From positions 1-24,647 of the forward strand of contig JAEZFY010000175.1 in the NCBI GenBank assembly GCA_023417265.1: DNA of 24,647 nt, in the 5' to 3' direction. Of the stretch, positions 7,103 through 14,768 are shown in pieces. Origin of the DNA: Actinomycetes bacterium (GTDB lineage: Bacteria > Actinomycetota > Acidimicrobiia > Acidimicrobiales > Ilumatobacteraceae). Below the pieces are notes generated by a model. The model ran no database searches and was not told the DNA's origin. It saw only the letters and a list, made by a program, of their open reading frames with translations. Within the stretch, counting starts at the first letter, position 1, and each line of letters begins with the position of its first letter. The translations under genes and the position numbers were made by a program.

Positions 7103-7693
7103 TCAGACGAGCAGTTCGAAGGCGTCCGGGCGGACGGTGACGGCGAGCTTGCGGGCCACGCCGGCGTTGACGCCGTCGAGCCACACGCCGATCGGGTCGT
7201 CCCACTCGAACGCGGCCGTGCGCACCGAGCGGGTGGTGAGCGAGGGGTGCGGAAGATGGGTGCCCTGTGGGAGCCGGCGCCACGCCTGCCACCGGGCCCG
7301 CCGGCCCATCGTTGCCGCGACCTCGATCACGTCGGCGCGGCCGTCGTTCGGATGTGCGCGCGGCGCCACGTTCCACTTGCCGACGTAGTCGACGTTGCAC
7401 ACCGCGACCATCGGGCCGCGCCACCACCCGCGGCGGGCGATGACGTGGGCGACCACCGTGCGTTCTGGGCCGTCGTCGAGGCGGACGATGAGGGCGTCGA
7501 CCGGAAGCGCGGTCGTGAAGGCGCCCGCTGCGGGCGCACCGACCGCGCGGTGCAGATCACCGCCGGCGACGGTGAACGGCCCCCGCTCACCCGCCGCCAG
7601 GTGGCGGGCGAGGTCGGCGTCGTCGGCCGCAGCCGTCGCCCCGGCGTCACCCGTGACGCGGCGCCCCCACTCCTCCCCTGCCCTGATCGTCAT
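7103..7693 (-). CDS. Protein resembling the C-terminal domain of diacylglycerol/lipid kinases
   Basis: 196 residues. The order of elements VAVCNVDYVGKWNVAPRAHP, NDGRADVIEV, a basic helix, LPQGTHLPHP, then DDPIGVWLDGV and a final VTVRPDAFELLV resembles the beta-rich C-terminal domain of DAGK/YegS-type lipid kinases (avaN-x-x-x-x-GG, P-x-A-x-x-D-G-x-L-D-V, G-x-H, v-x-v-D-G, v-x-P-x-a-l-x-v-l). The N-terminal ATP-binding GGDGT domain is absent, so it is not a complete kinase; a regulatory or lipid-binding role is possible. The ATG at 7693 is taken because the sequence upstream becomes arginine-rich and uninformative. It follows helY by 94 bp, with a stem-loop between, and is convergent with the monooxygenase-esterase gene 12 bp away. 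The family assignment is tentative. Confidence 0.65.
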   Translation of the reverse strand: MTIRAGEEWGRRVTGDAGATAAADDADLARHLAAGERGPFTVAGGDLHRAVGAPAAGAFTTALPVDALIVRLDDGPERTVVAHVIARRGWWRGPMVAVCNVDYVGKWNVAPRAHPNDGRADVIEVAATMGRRARWQAWRRLPQGTHLPHPSLTTRSVRTAAFEWDDPIGVWLDGVNAGVARKLAVTVRPDAFELLV

Positions 7694-7708
7694 CGCGCCA
7701 CCAAGCAA

Positions 7709-7757
7709 CGCTGCGGCAGGACGGCTGGACGGATCGACCACCGTTCCTGCCACAGCG
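7709..7757 (-). terminator. Long stem-loop between helY and the downstream gene
   Basis: Arms 7709-7724 (cgctgcggcaggacgg) and 7741-7757 (ccgttcctgccacagcg) pair over about 16 bp with one bulged A and one U-G wobble in the minus-strand RNA, around a 16-nt loop. No U-tract follows. The left arm can also pair with cgcagcgtt at 7761-7769 (9 bp, perfect), giving an alternative structure. It may act as a processing or attenuation element, or as a partial terminator. Confidence 0.45.
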
Positions 7758-7787
7758 GAGCGCAGCGTTCGGATCGCGGCGGCGTGG

Positions 7788-10457
7788 TCACACCGGTTCG
7801 ACCGCGGCCGAGTCGGACACGACGCCACGAAACGCAGCCGCCGCGGCTTGACGGGCACTGCGGCGGGTGCTCTCGAGCGGGGCTACCTCGGCGATCTGGC
7901 CGAGCAGGTCGACGAGCTGCTTGATGTTGCGGACGAAGTCGCCGCCGGTGAGCTCACCGCCGCTCGCCTGCTCGGCTTCGACGACGTCGGCGAATCCCTC
8001 CCCGGCCACCCACGCGTACGCCACACCGAAGAAGGTCGGGTCGGGTGGCCGGTGCTCGGCCAGCCCGCGCGCCCGCTCGGTCGCGGCGAGCTCCTGGCTG
8101 AGGCGTTCGATCGACTCCCAGCGGCGCCCGATGTCGGGCGACGGGAACCACGGCCGGGGCGGATCGTCGGGCGACCGGTGCTCGTACACGAACGTCGACA
8201 CGAGACCGGCCAGCGTGGCCGGCTCGGTGTCGTCGAGCAACCCACGACGGATCGCCTCGGCGACCAGCAGATCGGACTCGTGGAACACGTTGGCGAGCAC
8301 CTCGCCGGCCGGCGTCAGCCTCCACGCGGCCACGTCGACGTAGCCGAGTTCGCCGAGCACGGCGAGCACGTGGTCGAACTCGCGCACGAGCGTGGAGTTG
8401 CGGTGCTCGACGCGCTGTTCGAGCTGACGCACCTCGTCGGCGATGCGGTCGGCCTGGGCGGCGGTGCGCAAGCGCTCCTTCAGGTCCGGATCGGCCTCCA
8501 CGGGATGCATCCCCGTGCCGATCAACGCGGTCTCGACGCCTGCCCGAGCGGCCTTCTTGGCCCGCGCCGGTGCGGCCAGCTTGGCCTGCTTGATCCGGGT
8601 GGCCACGGCCGTCCGGTAGTCGCTGCGGTTGGGCGCGTACGCCCCAGGCAGCACGATCGTGCCGATCTGGGTGGGCATCGCGTCGAAGTCGTCGATGCCG
8701 AGCTGGAGCACGTGCCCGGCGGCGGTGATCGCGGTGACCTTGAGGCCCCCCTTGCGGTGTGCGGTCGCGACCACCGCCGCGGGCCCGTGGTGCTTGCCCT
8801 TCGACACGTGGACGAGTGCACCGGGCTTGAGCTTGACGAGCGCCAGTTCGTAGGGATGGTCGCGACCGTTCGTGCTGCCGCGTCCGGCGGCGACTGCGGC
8901 CCGGTACTCGTCGATGTCGCCGAACGGGCTCGCTGCCGCGGCACGGAGCTCGGCGTGGCGCTCCCCCAGGCGCTGGAGACGGCGCTCGACGCGCACGACG
9001 TCGCGGTCGGCCTGGAACTGGGCGAACGACAGCGCCAACAGCTGATGCGCACGTTCGGACGTGTACGTGCGCACGAGGTTGGCGGCCATGTTGTAGGTGG
9101 GCCGGAACACCGAGCGGAGGTGGAACGACCGCGACGTGGCCAGTTCAGCCACCTGGTCGAAGCGCACCCACGGGCTCCAGAGCACCACCGCCGACCCGTG
9201 CTCGTCGATGCCGCGTCGCCCGGCCCGCCCGGTGAGCTGCGTGAACTGCCCGGGCGACAGGGTTTCGTGGCGGTCGCCGGTGAACTTGGTCAGCTTCTCG
9301 ATGACGACGCTGCGGGCCGGCATGTTGACGCCGACAGCCAGCGTTTCGGTGGCGAACACCACGCTGATCAGGCCTTCGGCGAAGCACCGCGCGACGATCT
9401 CCTTCCACGGCGGGAGCATCCCGGCGGGGGGGGCTGCCACCCCGGCGTCGAGCTGCTCGACGAAGTCGTCGTAGCCGAGGACCGCCAGGTCGGCCGTGGC
9501 GAGCCCCTCGAGGCGAGCGTCGATGATCGTGCGGATGCGCGCGCGTTGATCCGGGTCGGCGAAGCGGGCGCCGGCCTGCACCAGGCTGCGCGCCGCTTCG
9601 GTGCAGCCGTTACGGCTGAAGATGAAGAAGATCGCCGGCAGCAGGTCGTTCGCCGCGAGGATGTCGACGGTGTCGCTGCGGCTCGGCGTGGCGAGCACCC
9701 GCCGCCCGCTCCCCTTCAGCCCGCGCTGGTCGTCGCGGCGGGCGCGGCCCCGGTCGCGGCCGCCACCGCGTACCGCGCTGGCGTCGAGGCGCAGGGCTTC
9801 GTTGTTCGGGCGCCCGTCGATGATCGTCGGCATCAGGCGCGTGCGGTCGTTGGTGCGGTCGTGCACGAGATAGAAGTTCTCGAGTTCGACCGGGCGGCGC
9901 TCCTCGAGGATCGCCTCGCTCGGCCCGCGCACGGTCGCGACCCACTCGGCGAGCTCGCGCGAGTTGCTGACGGTCGCCGACAGGCACACCAGGCGCACGT
10001 GTTGCGGGAGGTGGATGATGACCTCTTCCCACACCGGCCCGCGGTAGGCATCCTGGAGGAAGTGGACTTCGTCGAGCACGACCACCGCCAGCTCGCGCAG
10101 GTCGCGGCCGGCGTACACCATGTTGCGGAGCACCTCGGTGGTCATCACCACGATCGGTGCGTCGCCGTTGATCGAATTGTCACCGGTCAGCAGCCCGACC
10201 GCGGCTTCGCCGTGGTGCTCGACGAGGTCTCGGTACTTCTGGTTCGACAGGGCCTTGATCGGCCCCGTGTAGAACGCTCGGCGCCCATCGCGGAGGGCGG
10301 CTTCGACGGCGTATTCGGCGACCACCGTCTTGCCACTGCCGGTGGGCGCCGCGACGATCACGTGCCGGCCGGCGTCGAAGGCGTCGATCGCCTCCCGTTG
10401 GAACCGGTCGATCTCGAAGGGGTAGCGGGCCAGGATGTCCTGCCGGTCGGGCCGCAC
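7788..10457 (-). CDS. helY: HelY-type Ski2-like DEVH-box helicase
   Basis: 889 residues, near the roughly 900 of mycobacterial HelY. Superfamily 2 motifs are in order: Q-like region RYPFEIDRFQ, Walker A PTGSGKT (38-44), GPIKALSNQKY (Ia), DEVH (129-132), SAT (160-162), a motif V region TETLAVGVNMPA and motif VI QLTGRAGRRGID. The second half carries the Ski2/Mtr4-type extension ending in a DSHCT-like helical domain (RRGLLDDTEPATLAGLVSTF, then YAWVAGEGFADV). These enzymes unwind RNA or RNA:DNA hybrids with ATP; the substrate here is not known. A basic insert near GGGRDRGRARRDD sits between the RecA folds. No -10 is seen upstream and tatC ends only 72 bp away, so it is probably cotranscribed. GTG 10457 is chosen close to the conserved start; GTG 10505 would add 16 residues and has a weak GAGG before it. 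Confidence 0.93.
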   Translation of the reverse strand: MRPDRQDILARYPFEIDRFQREAIDAFDAGRHVIVAAPTGSGKTVVAEYAVEAALRDGRRAFYTGPIKALSNQKYRDLVEHHGEAAVGLLTGDNSINGDAPIVVMTTEVLRNMVYAGRDLRELAVVVLDEVHFLQDAYRGPVWEEVIIHLPQHVRLVCLSATVSNSRELAEWVATVRGPSEAILEERRPVELENFYLVHDRTNDRTRLMPTIIDGRPNNEALRLDASAVRGGGRDRGRARRDDQRGLKGSGRRVLATPSRSDTVDILAANDLLPAIFFIFSRNGCTEAARSLVQAGARFADPDQRARIRTIIDARLEGLATADLAVLGYDDFVEQLDAGVAAPPAGMLPPWKEIVARCFAEGLISVVFATETLAVGVNMPARSVVIEKLTKFTGDRHETLSPGQFTQLTGRAGRRGIDEHGSAVVLWSPWVRFDQVAELATSRSFHLRSVFRPTYNMAANLVRTYTSERAHQLLALSFAQFQADRDVVRVERRLQRLGERHAELRAAAASPFGDIDEYRAAVAAGRGSTNGRDHPYELALVKLKPGALVHVSKGKHHGPAAVVATAHRKGGLKVTAITAAGHVLQLGIDDFDAMPTQIGTIVLPGAYAPNRSDYRTAVATRIKQAKLAAPARAKKAARAGVETALIGTGMHPVEADPDLKERLRTAAQADRIADEVRQLEQRVEHRNSTLVREFDHVLAVLGELGYVDVAAWRLTPAGEVLANVFHESDLLVAEAIRRGLLDDTEPATLAGLVSTFVYEHRSPDDPPRPWFPSPDIGRRWESIERLSQELAATERARGLAEHRPPDPTFFGVAYAWVAGEGFADVVEAEQASGGELTGGDFVRNIKQLVDLLGQIAEVAPLESTRRSARQAAAAAFRGVVSDSAAVEPV

Positions 10458-10529
10458 CCGGCCAGTCTCGCACGCCCCGACCGGGACCGGGCGGAGGCCC
10501 CACACACGGGTGCCTGCCTCGGGGATGGG

Positions 10530-11348
10530 TCAGGCGACGGCTTCGCGTTTGCGCTGGGCGCGTTGGATCAGCCAGCCGACGAGGATCGCGAGGAAGTACA
10601 GGACGATCATCGGGCCGGCGAGCGCGGCCAGGGAGATCGGGTCACCGCTCGGGGTGATCACGGCGGCGAGGGCCACGGTGCCGACGATCGCGTACCGCCA
10701 GGCCCCGAGCAGGGTGGCTGCCCGCACCACGCCGAGCATCTGCAAGAACACGAGCAGCACCGGGATCGTGAAGCCGACCCCGAACGCCACCACCATCAGC
10801 GTCACGAGGCGCACGTATGCCTGAACCTGGAACGTCGGGTTGACGTCGTCGCCGGCCCATCCGATCAGGAACTCGAGCGCCTTCTCGAGCGTGAGGTAGG
10901 CGATCGTGCCGCCCCCGGCGAACAGCACGACGGTGGACACGACGAACCCGAGTGCATAGCCGCGCTCGTGCTTGTGCAACGCCGGCACGATGAACTTCCA
11001 CAGCTGCCACAGGAGCACCGGCAGGGCGAGCACCACGCCGCCGTAGAACGACACCTTCATCCGGGTCGCGAAGCCCTCGATCGGGTCGAGGATGACGAGG
11101 CTCACGTCGCGTGGGTCGGCGTCGGGTGGCAACCCGCAGAACTCCGGTCCGCGGCGTACGCACAGGTTGACGTAGGGCCGCGTCAACCACCGCATCACCT
11201 GGTCGTAGAAGGCGATCACGAGGATCGTGCCGAGCATGATCGCCAGCGCTGCGCGGATGATCCGCATGCGCAGTTCGGCGAGGTGTTCGAACAGCGTCAT
11301 CTCGCCGGTCGGCGACACGGCCGGCCGGTTGCGTCTGCGCAGCTTCAT
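10530..11348 (-). CDS. tatC: Sec-independent (Tat) translocase subunit TatC
   Basis: 272 residues with six predicted membrane spans. The N-terminal cytoplasmic signature LFEHLAELRMRIIRA (19-33) is the TatC motif that contacts the twin-arginine signal. The first extracytoplasmic loop is long and has two cysteines (C63, C71) that could form a disulfide; then DPIEGFATRMKVSFYGG and PVLLWQLWKFIVPAL, both strongly conserved in TatC, follow. TatC is the receptor for folded RR-signal proteins at the inner membrane. Its ATG overlaps the stop of the TatA/B-type gene as ATGA, giving coupled expression of the two translocase subunits, and helY follows. Confidence 0.96.
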   Translation of the reverse strand: MKLRRRNRPAVSPTGEMTLFEHLAELRMRIIRAALAIMLGTILVIAFYDQVMRWLTRPYVNLCVRRGPEFCGLPPDADPRDVSLVILDPIEGFATRMKVSFYGGVVLALPVLLWQLWKFIVPALHKHERGYALGFVVSTVVLFAGGGTIAYLTLEKALEFLIGWAGDDVNPTFQVQAYVRLVTLMVVAFGVGFTIPVLLVFLQMLGVVRAATLLGAWRYAIVGTVALAAVITPSGDPISLAALAGPMIVLYFLAILVGWLIQRAQRKREAVA

Positions 11349-11770
11349 GCGGGGTCGTCGGTGGGTGCGGCCGGTTCGCCCTCACCCGGGGGTTCGGGGA
11401 TCCACGGCGTCGCCTCGGTGGGCACGTGGCTCGGGTCGGCGGGGGCGACCAGCGGAACGTCGGGCATGGCGGGGGCCATCTCGGCGCTGTGCGGCTTCTC
11501 GTCGCGCTCGCCGTTCGAGAGCTTGGTGAAGTCGGCCGAGTCGCGCAGCAACGTGGCGGTGTCGCGCACTTGGCCGGTGACCTCGTTGACCGACTGGTGG
11601 AACGGCTCGGCGGCCTTGCGGAACTCCTCCTGGAACCCCGACGACAGCTTGCGCAGCTCGGCGTACATCCGCCCGGCCTTGCGCATCGCGTCGGGTAGCT
11701 TCTCGGGGCCGAGGACGACGAGCGCAAGCAGGACGATGATGATGATCTCGCCGCCCTGCAGGTTGAACAC
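11345..11770 (-). CDS. tatB: Tat translocase TatA/TatB-type subunit (TatB-like)
   Basis: 141 residues: a single N-terminal membrane span (about 6-20) with a polar Glu at position 8, hinge LGPEKLPD, then an amphipathic helix (MRKAGRMYAELRKLSSGFQEEF) and a long proline/acid-rich cytoplasmic tail. The E8 and the LGP-x-x-LP hinge resemble TatB more than TatA (FG-x-x-x-LP), and the 141-residue length also fits TatB; database pipelines may call it TatA/E. It partners with TatC in recognising twin-arginine precursors. No second TatA-type gene lies in this window, so another copy is expected elsewhere or this one serves both roles. The start is GTG at 11770 with a -10 six bases upstream, suggesting a leaderless mRNA for the whole tat-helY operon. 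Confidence 0.88.
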   Translation of the reverse strand: MFNLQGGEIIIIVLLALVVLGPEKLPDAMRKAGRMYAELRKLSSGFQEEFRKAAEPFHQSVNEVTGQVRDTATLLRDSADFTKLSNGERDEKPHSAEMAPAMPDVPLVAPADPSHVPTEATPWIPEPPGEGEPAAPTDDPA

Positions 11771-11776
11771 GTCGGC

Positions 11777-11805
11777 AGTCTACGGATCGCCCGAACAGCT
11801 GGCAG
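11777..11805 (-). promoter_or_regulatory. Promoter of the tat-helY operon (leaderless type)
   Basis: TAGACT (11777-11782) ends 6 nt before the GTG of the TatB-like gene; a weak -35, CTGCCA (11800-11805), lies 17 bp further up. The -35 abuts the ATG of the divergent phosphodiesterase gene at 11807, so the promoter fills the whole 36-bp gap. Confidence 0.5.
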
Positions 11806-11806
11806 G

Positions 11807-12547
11807 ATGAGCGTCAGCGTGCAGCAGCGACTTCCCTCCCTCCTCGACCCGCCGATCCTGTTCGCCCACCGGGGCGCGCGGGCGTACAAGAACGAGAACA
11901 CGATCGAGGCGTTCGAACTCGGCCTCAAACTCGGCGCGACGGGTCTCGAGAGCGACGTGTGGCGCACGGCCGACGGTGAGGTGGTACTCGATCACGACGG
12001 GGTGGTGCGCAAGGGCCTCCGGGCGCGTCCGCTGGCCGACTTCCGGCGCGACCAGCTGCCGAGCCACATCCCCACCCTCGCCGAACTGATCGATGCCTGC
12101 GGCAGCGACTACCACTTGTCGCTCGACCTCAAGGATCCCGACTGCGGGCCGGACGTGATCGCTGTCGTCCGCGAGGTCGCTCCCGACCTGATGCCGCGGC
12201 TGTGGTTGTGCAGCCCGCGGCTGAGCGTGGTCGAGCCGCTGCGGGCACTCGACCCCGACGTCAAGCTGGTCGACTCGACCCGCCTCGACAAGATCAGCGA
12301 AGGTCCAGAACGCCGCGCCGCGCACCTCGCCAAGGTCGGCATCGACTGCATCAACATGCACCACACGTTCTGGAACGGCGGGCTGGTCGCCCTGTTCCAC
12401 CGCTTCGACCGACTGACATTCGCGTGGGACCTGCAGTTCGAGCACCTGCTCGAACCGGCCCTGCGAATGGGGGTCGACGCCGTGTACAGCGACTGGCCCG
12501 ACCGGATGGTCGACGTCGCCCGCCTGGTTGCTGCGACTGACGACTAG
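11807..12547 (+). CDS. Glycerophosphodiester phosphodiesterase family protein
   Basis: 246 residues, the usual length for bacterial cytoplasmic GDPD. The catalytic metal-site motifs are present in order: HRG (21-23), ENT (30-32), E48-x-D50, and H63-D64 in VLDHDGVV; LSLDLKDP continues the TIM-barrel strand pattern and AVYSDWPDRM near the end matches the usual family ending that specifies the last barrel strand. The enzyme hydrolyses glycerophosphodiesters to glycerol-3-phosphate and an alcohol. No signal peptide is visible. It lies on the opposite strand between the tat and lepB genes and converges on lepB with a 7-bp gap. The start is ATG at 11807; a GTG at 11819 is an alternative, and ribosome-site evidence is weak. 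Confidence 0.9.
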   Translation: MSVSVQQRLPSLLDPPILFAHRGARAYKNENTIEAFELGLKLGATGLESDVWRTADGEVVLDHDGVVRKGLRARPLADFRRDQLPSHIPTLAELIDACGSDYHLSLDLKDPDCGPDVIAVVREVAPDLMPRLWLCSPRLSVVEPLRALDPDVKLVDSTRLDKISEGPERRAAHLAKVGIDCINMHHTFWNGGLVALFHRFDRLTFAWDLQFEHLLEPALRMGVDAVYSDWPDRMVDVARLVAATDD

Positions 12548-12554
12548 CGACGCG

Positions 12555-13199
12555 TTACAGCCACTGCCAGTCGGCGCGCGGCCAGAACACCACGAACGCC
12601 CGGCCGACGAGGTCGTCCTCGGAGATCTGGCCGAGGCTGCGGCTGTCGGACGACTGGCCGCGGTTGTCACCCATCACGAACACGTGGTCCGGTTCGATCA
12701 GCACGGGCTCGGTGGCACCCTCCCACGACGTGCACATGCCCTCGTCGAGGTACGGCTCGTCGAGCCGGAAGCCGTTGATGAACACCTCGCAGTTGTCGAT
12801 CTCGATCGTTTCGCCGGGGAGCGCGATGACGCGCTTGATCAGGTCGCGCTCGGTGGACCCGGTGAGCTCGTGGAGCACGACGACATCGCCACGGTTCGGG
12901 TCGTGGAGGCGGTACGACAGCTTGTTCACGAACACCCGGTCGCCGGGGTGCAGCGTCGAGAACATCGACTGGCCCTCGACCTGATAGTGGGCCAGCACGA
13001 ACGTGCGCACCACGATCGCCACGAACAAGGCGATGCCGACGACCAGGATCCAGTCGAAAAAGGCCCGGGCACCGGGCGACAGCAGCCGGTCGTCGTCGGC
13101 GCCCGGCTCGGCGCCCGCGTCGGGATCGCCGGGAACCGGGTCGATCGCGTCGGCGGGATCGGGGGCGTCGGGCGCCGGGTGCGCAGTCAGTTCGGTCAC
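12555..13199 (-). CDS. lepB: Signal peptidase I
   Basis: 214 residues: an acidic, proline-rich cytoplasmic N-terminus (1-42), one membrane span (about 50-66), then the S26 peptidase domain. Nucleophile S78 lies in GQSMFSTL, general-base K122 in RDLIKRVIALPGE, and the box E motif GDNRGQSSDSR lies at 177-187. It cleaves signal peptides of Sec- and Tat-exported proteins on the outer face of the membrane. It follows pafA by 43 bp on the same strand, while a TACCGT -10 nine bases before its GTG suggests it can also start its own transcript. The nearby tatB/tatC genes make this a small export neighbourhood. Confidence 0.95.
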   Translation of the reverse strand: MTELTAHPAPDAPDPADAIDPVPGDPDAGAEPGADDDRLLSPGARAFFDWILVVGIALFVAIVVRTFVLAHYQVEGQSMFSTLHPGDRVFVNKLSYRLHDPNRGDVVVLHELTGSTERDLIKRVIALPGETIEIDNCEVFINGFRLDEPYLDEGMCTSWEGATEPVLIEPDHVFVMGDNRGQSSDSRSLGQISEDDLVGRAFVVFWPRADWQWL

Positions 13200-13208
13200 G
13201 CGCCCGTC

Positions 13209-13214
13209 ACGGTA
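13209..13214 (-). promoter_or_regulatory. Candidate -10 of lepB
   Basis: TACCGT (TANNNT) ends 9 nt before the GTG at 13199, in the 43-bp gap after pafA. The spacing is at the long end for a leaderless start, so it would give a leader of zero to three bases. Confidence 0.35.
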
Positions 13215-13242
13215 TCCGACGAGCCCGGCGATGCCCGATCAA

Positions 13243-14601
13243 CTACAGCGACTCGATCAGCTTCTCGACCCGTTCGTCGCGGCTGCGGAACGGGTCTTTG
13301 CACAGCACCGTGCGTTGCGCCTGGTCGTTGAGCTTGAGGTGCACCCAGTCGACCGTGTAGTCGCGGCGGCGCTCCTTGGCGCGTTTGACGAACTCGCCGC
13401 GCAGGCGCGCCCGAGTGGTCTGCGGCGGCGTGTCGATCGCCGTGTCGATGTCGGCATCGGTGCACACCCGCTCGACGAGCCCGCGGTCCTGCAGCTTGTG
13501 GAACGGGCTGCGCCGCCGCGACACGTCGTGGTACTGGAGGTCGAGCAGCTGAACCCGGGGGTGCCCGAGCGGGAGTTCGTGGCGGGCCCGGTAGGCCTCG
13601 AGCAGCTTGTACTTGATGACCCAGTCGAGCTCGCGGTCGAGTTTGAGCGGATCGTTCTCGAGCTGGGTCATGCAGTGCTCCCACATCTCGAGCGCCTTCT
13701 GCTCGAACGGCGGGAAGCCCTGATGGTCGGCGTAGCGCAGGGCCCGGTCGAGGTACTCGCGCTGGATGTCGAGCGCCGACACCTCGCGGCCGTTGGCGAG
13801 CCGGACCACGCGCCGGCAGGTGATGTCGTGGCTGATCTCGCGGATCGCCCGGATCGGGTTCTCGAGCGTCATGTCGCGCAACACGACGTTCTGGTCCTCG
13901 AGCATGCGCAACATGCACGCCGCCGCGCCGACCTTCAGGAACGTCGCGTACTCGCTCATGTTCGAGTCGCCGACGATCACGTGCAGGCGCCGGTACATCT
14001 CGGCGTCGGAGTGCGGTTCGTCGCGGGTGTTGATGATCGGGCGGCTACGCGTCGTGGCCGACGACACGCCTTCCCAGATGTGCTCGGCACGTTGGGCGAT
14101 CGAGTACGTGGCACCGCGGGCGGTCTGCAAGACCTTGCCGGCTCCGGCGTAGATCTGGCGGCTGACGAAGAACGGGATCAGGACCTCGGCGTAGTGGGCG
14201 AGGTCGTCGTTGCGGTGGGTGAGATAGTTCTCGTGGCACCCGTAGGAGTTGCCGGCCGAGTCGGTGTTGTTCTTGAACAGGTAGATCGTGCCCCGGATCG
14301 ATTCCTCGGCGAGCCGCTGCTCGGCCGATTCGACGAGGCTTTCGAGGATCCGCTCCCCCGCCTTGTCGTGAACGACGAGGTCGTACAGCGAGTCGCATTC
14401 CGGTGTCGCGTACTCCGGGTGCGAACCGACGTCGAGGTACAGCCGGGCCCCGTTCTGCAGGAACACGTTCGACGAGCGGCCCCACGACACGACCCGCCGG
14501 AAGAGGTAGCGAGCGACCTCGTCAGGGCTGAGGCGGCGTTGCCCGCGGAGCGTGCAGGTGACCCCGTATTCGCTCTCGAGGCCGAAAATGCGGCGCTCCA
14601 T
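13243..14601 (-). CDS. pafA: Pup-protein ligase PafA
   Basis: 452 residues, the same length I recall for mycobacterial PafA, with long stretches that match from memory: RIFGLESEYGVTCTLRG, LSPDEVARYLFRRVVSWGRS, YLFKNNTDSAGNSYGCHENY, RAEHIWEGVSSATTRSRPII and a C-terminal DWVHLKLNDQAQRTVLCKDP. The glutamine-synthetase-like fold's nucleotide and metal site is represented by E9-x-E (GLESEYG) and the conserved catalytic aspartate D57 in LYLDVGSHPEYAT. PafA attaches the small protein Pup to lysines of targets for the mycobacterial-type proteasome. pup, dop and proteasome subunit genes are not in this window. The ATG at 14601 is preceded by a TACGGT -10 six bases upstream. The upstream neighbour is the oxoprolinase operon, not prcA, and pafB/pafC are not downstream. 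Confidence 0.97.
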   Translation of the reverse strand: MERRIFGLESEYGVTCTLRGQRRLSPDEVARYLFRRVVSWGRSSNVFLQNGARLYLDVGSHPEYATPECDSLYDLVVHDKAGERILESLVESAEQRLAEESIRGTIYLFKNNTDSAGNSYGCHENYLTHRNDDLAHYAEVLIPFFVSRQIYAGAGKVLQTARGATYSIAQRAEHIWEGVSSATTRSRPIINTRDEPHSDAEMYRRLHVIVGDSNMSEYATFLKVGAAACMLRMLEDQNVVLRDMTLENPIRAIREISHDITCRRVVRLANGREVSALDIQREYLDRALRYADHQGFPPFEQKALEMWEHCMTQLENDPLKLDRELDWVIKYKLLEAYRARHELPLGHPRVQLLDLQYHDVSRRRSPFHKLQDRGLVERVCTDADIDTAIDTPPQTTRARLRGEFVKRAKERRRDYTVDWVHLKLNDQAQRTVLCKDPFRSRDERVEKLIESL

Positions 14602-14768
14602 GCGCGCACCGTAACAGTGCTGGCCCGATCGTGCGAGGAGGCCCATCGGATTGGAGCGGTGCCACCGACGAGAGTGCCTGGAGGCCCAGCCGAGCGTGGG
14701 GGCAGCGACGGGAGTGCTTGGACGAATAATCCCCGCGGTTCCAGGCAATCACCCTCGCGGCGTCGGGA
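14602..14768. promoter_or_regulatory. pafA upstream region with -10, paired repeats and weak terminator
   Basis: This is a 167-bp gap between pxpC and pafA. TACGGT on the minus strand (14608-14613) ends 6 nt before the pafA ATG. Two similar 22-bp segments, 14661-14682 and 14701-14722, match at 18 of 22 positions in direct orientation with centres 40 bp apart, about 60-120 bp upstream of the start codon. Nearer pxpC, ccgcg/cgcgg arms (14733-14737 and 14756-14760) can form a weak 5-bp stem followed by an AT-rich run in the pxpC transcript direction, a possible terminator for pxpC. Confidence 0.4.

Noticed and set aside
7395..11810. A 1471-codon open frame on the plus strand
   Set aside because: It is antisense to helY, tatC and the TatB-like gene, which have clear family motifs. 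Its translation is His/Arg/Gly-rich without motifs, as expected for a shadow frame in GC-rich DNA.
12528..13331. Plus-strand frame opposite lepB
   Set aside because: The minus strand carries the full signal peptidase I motif set; the plus frame has none.
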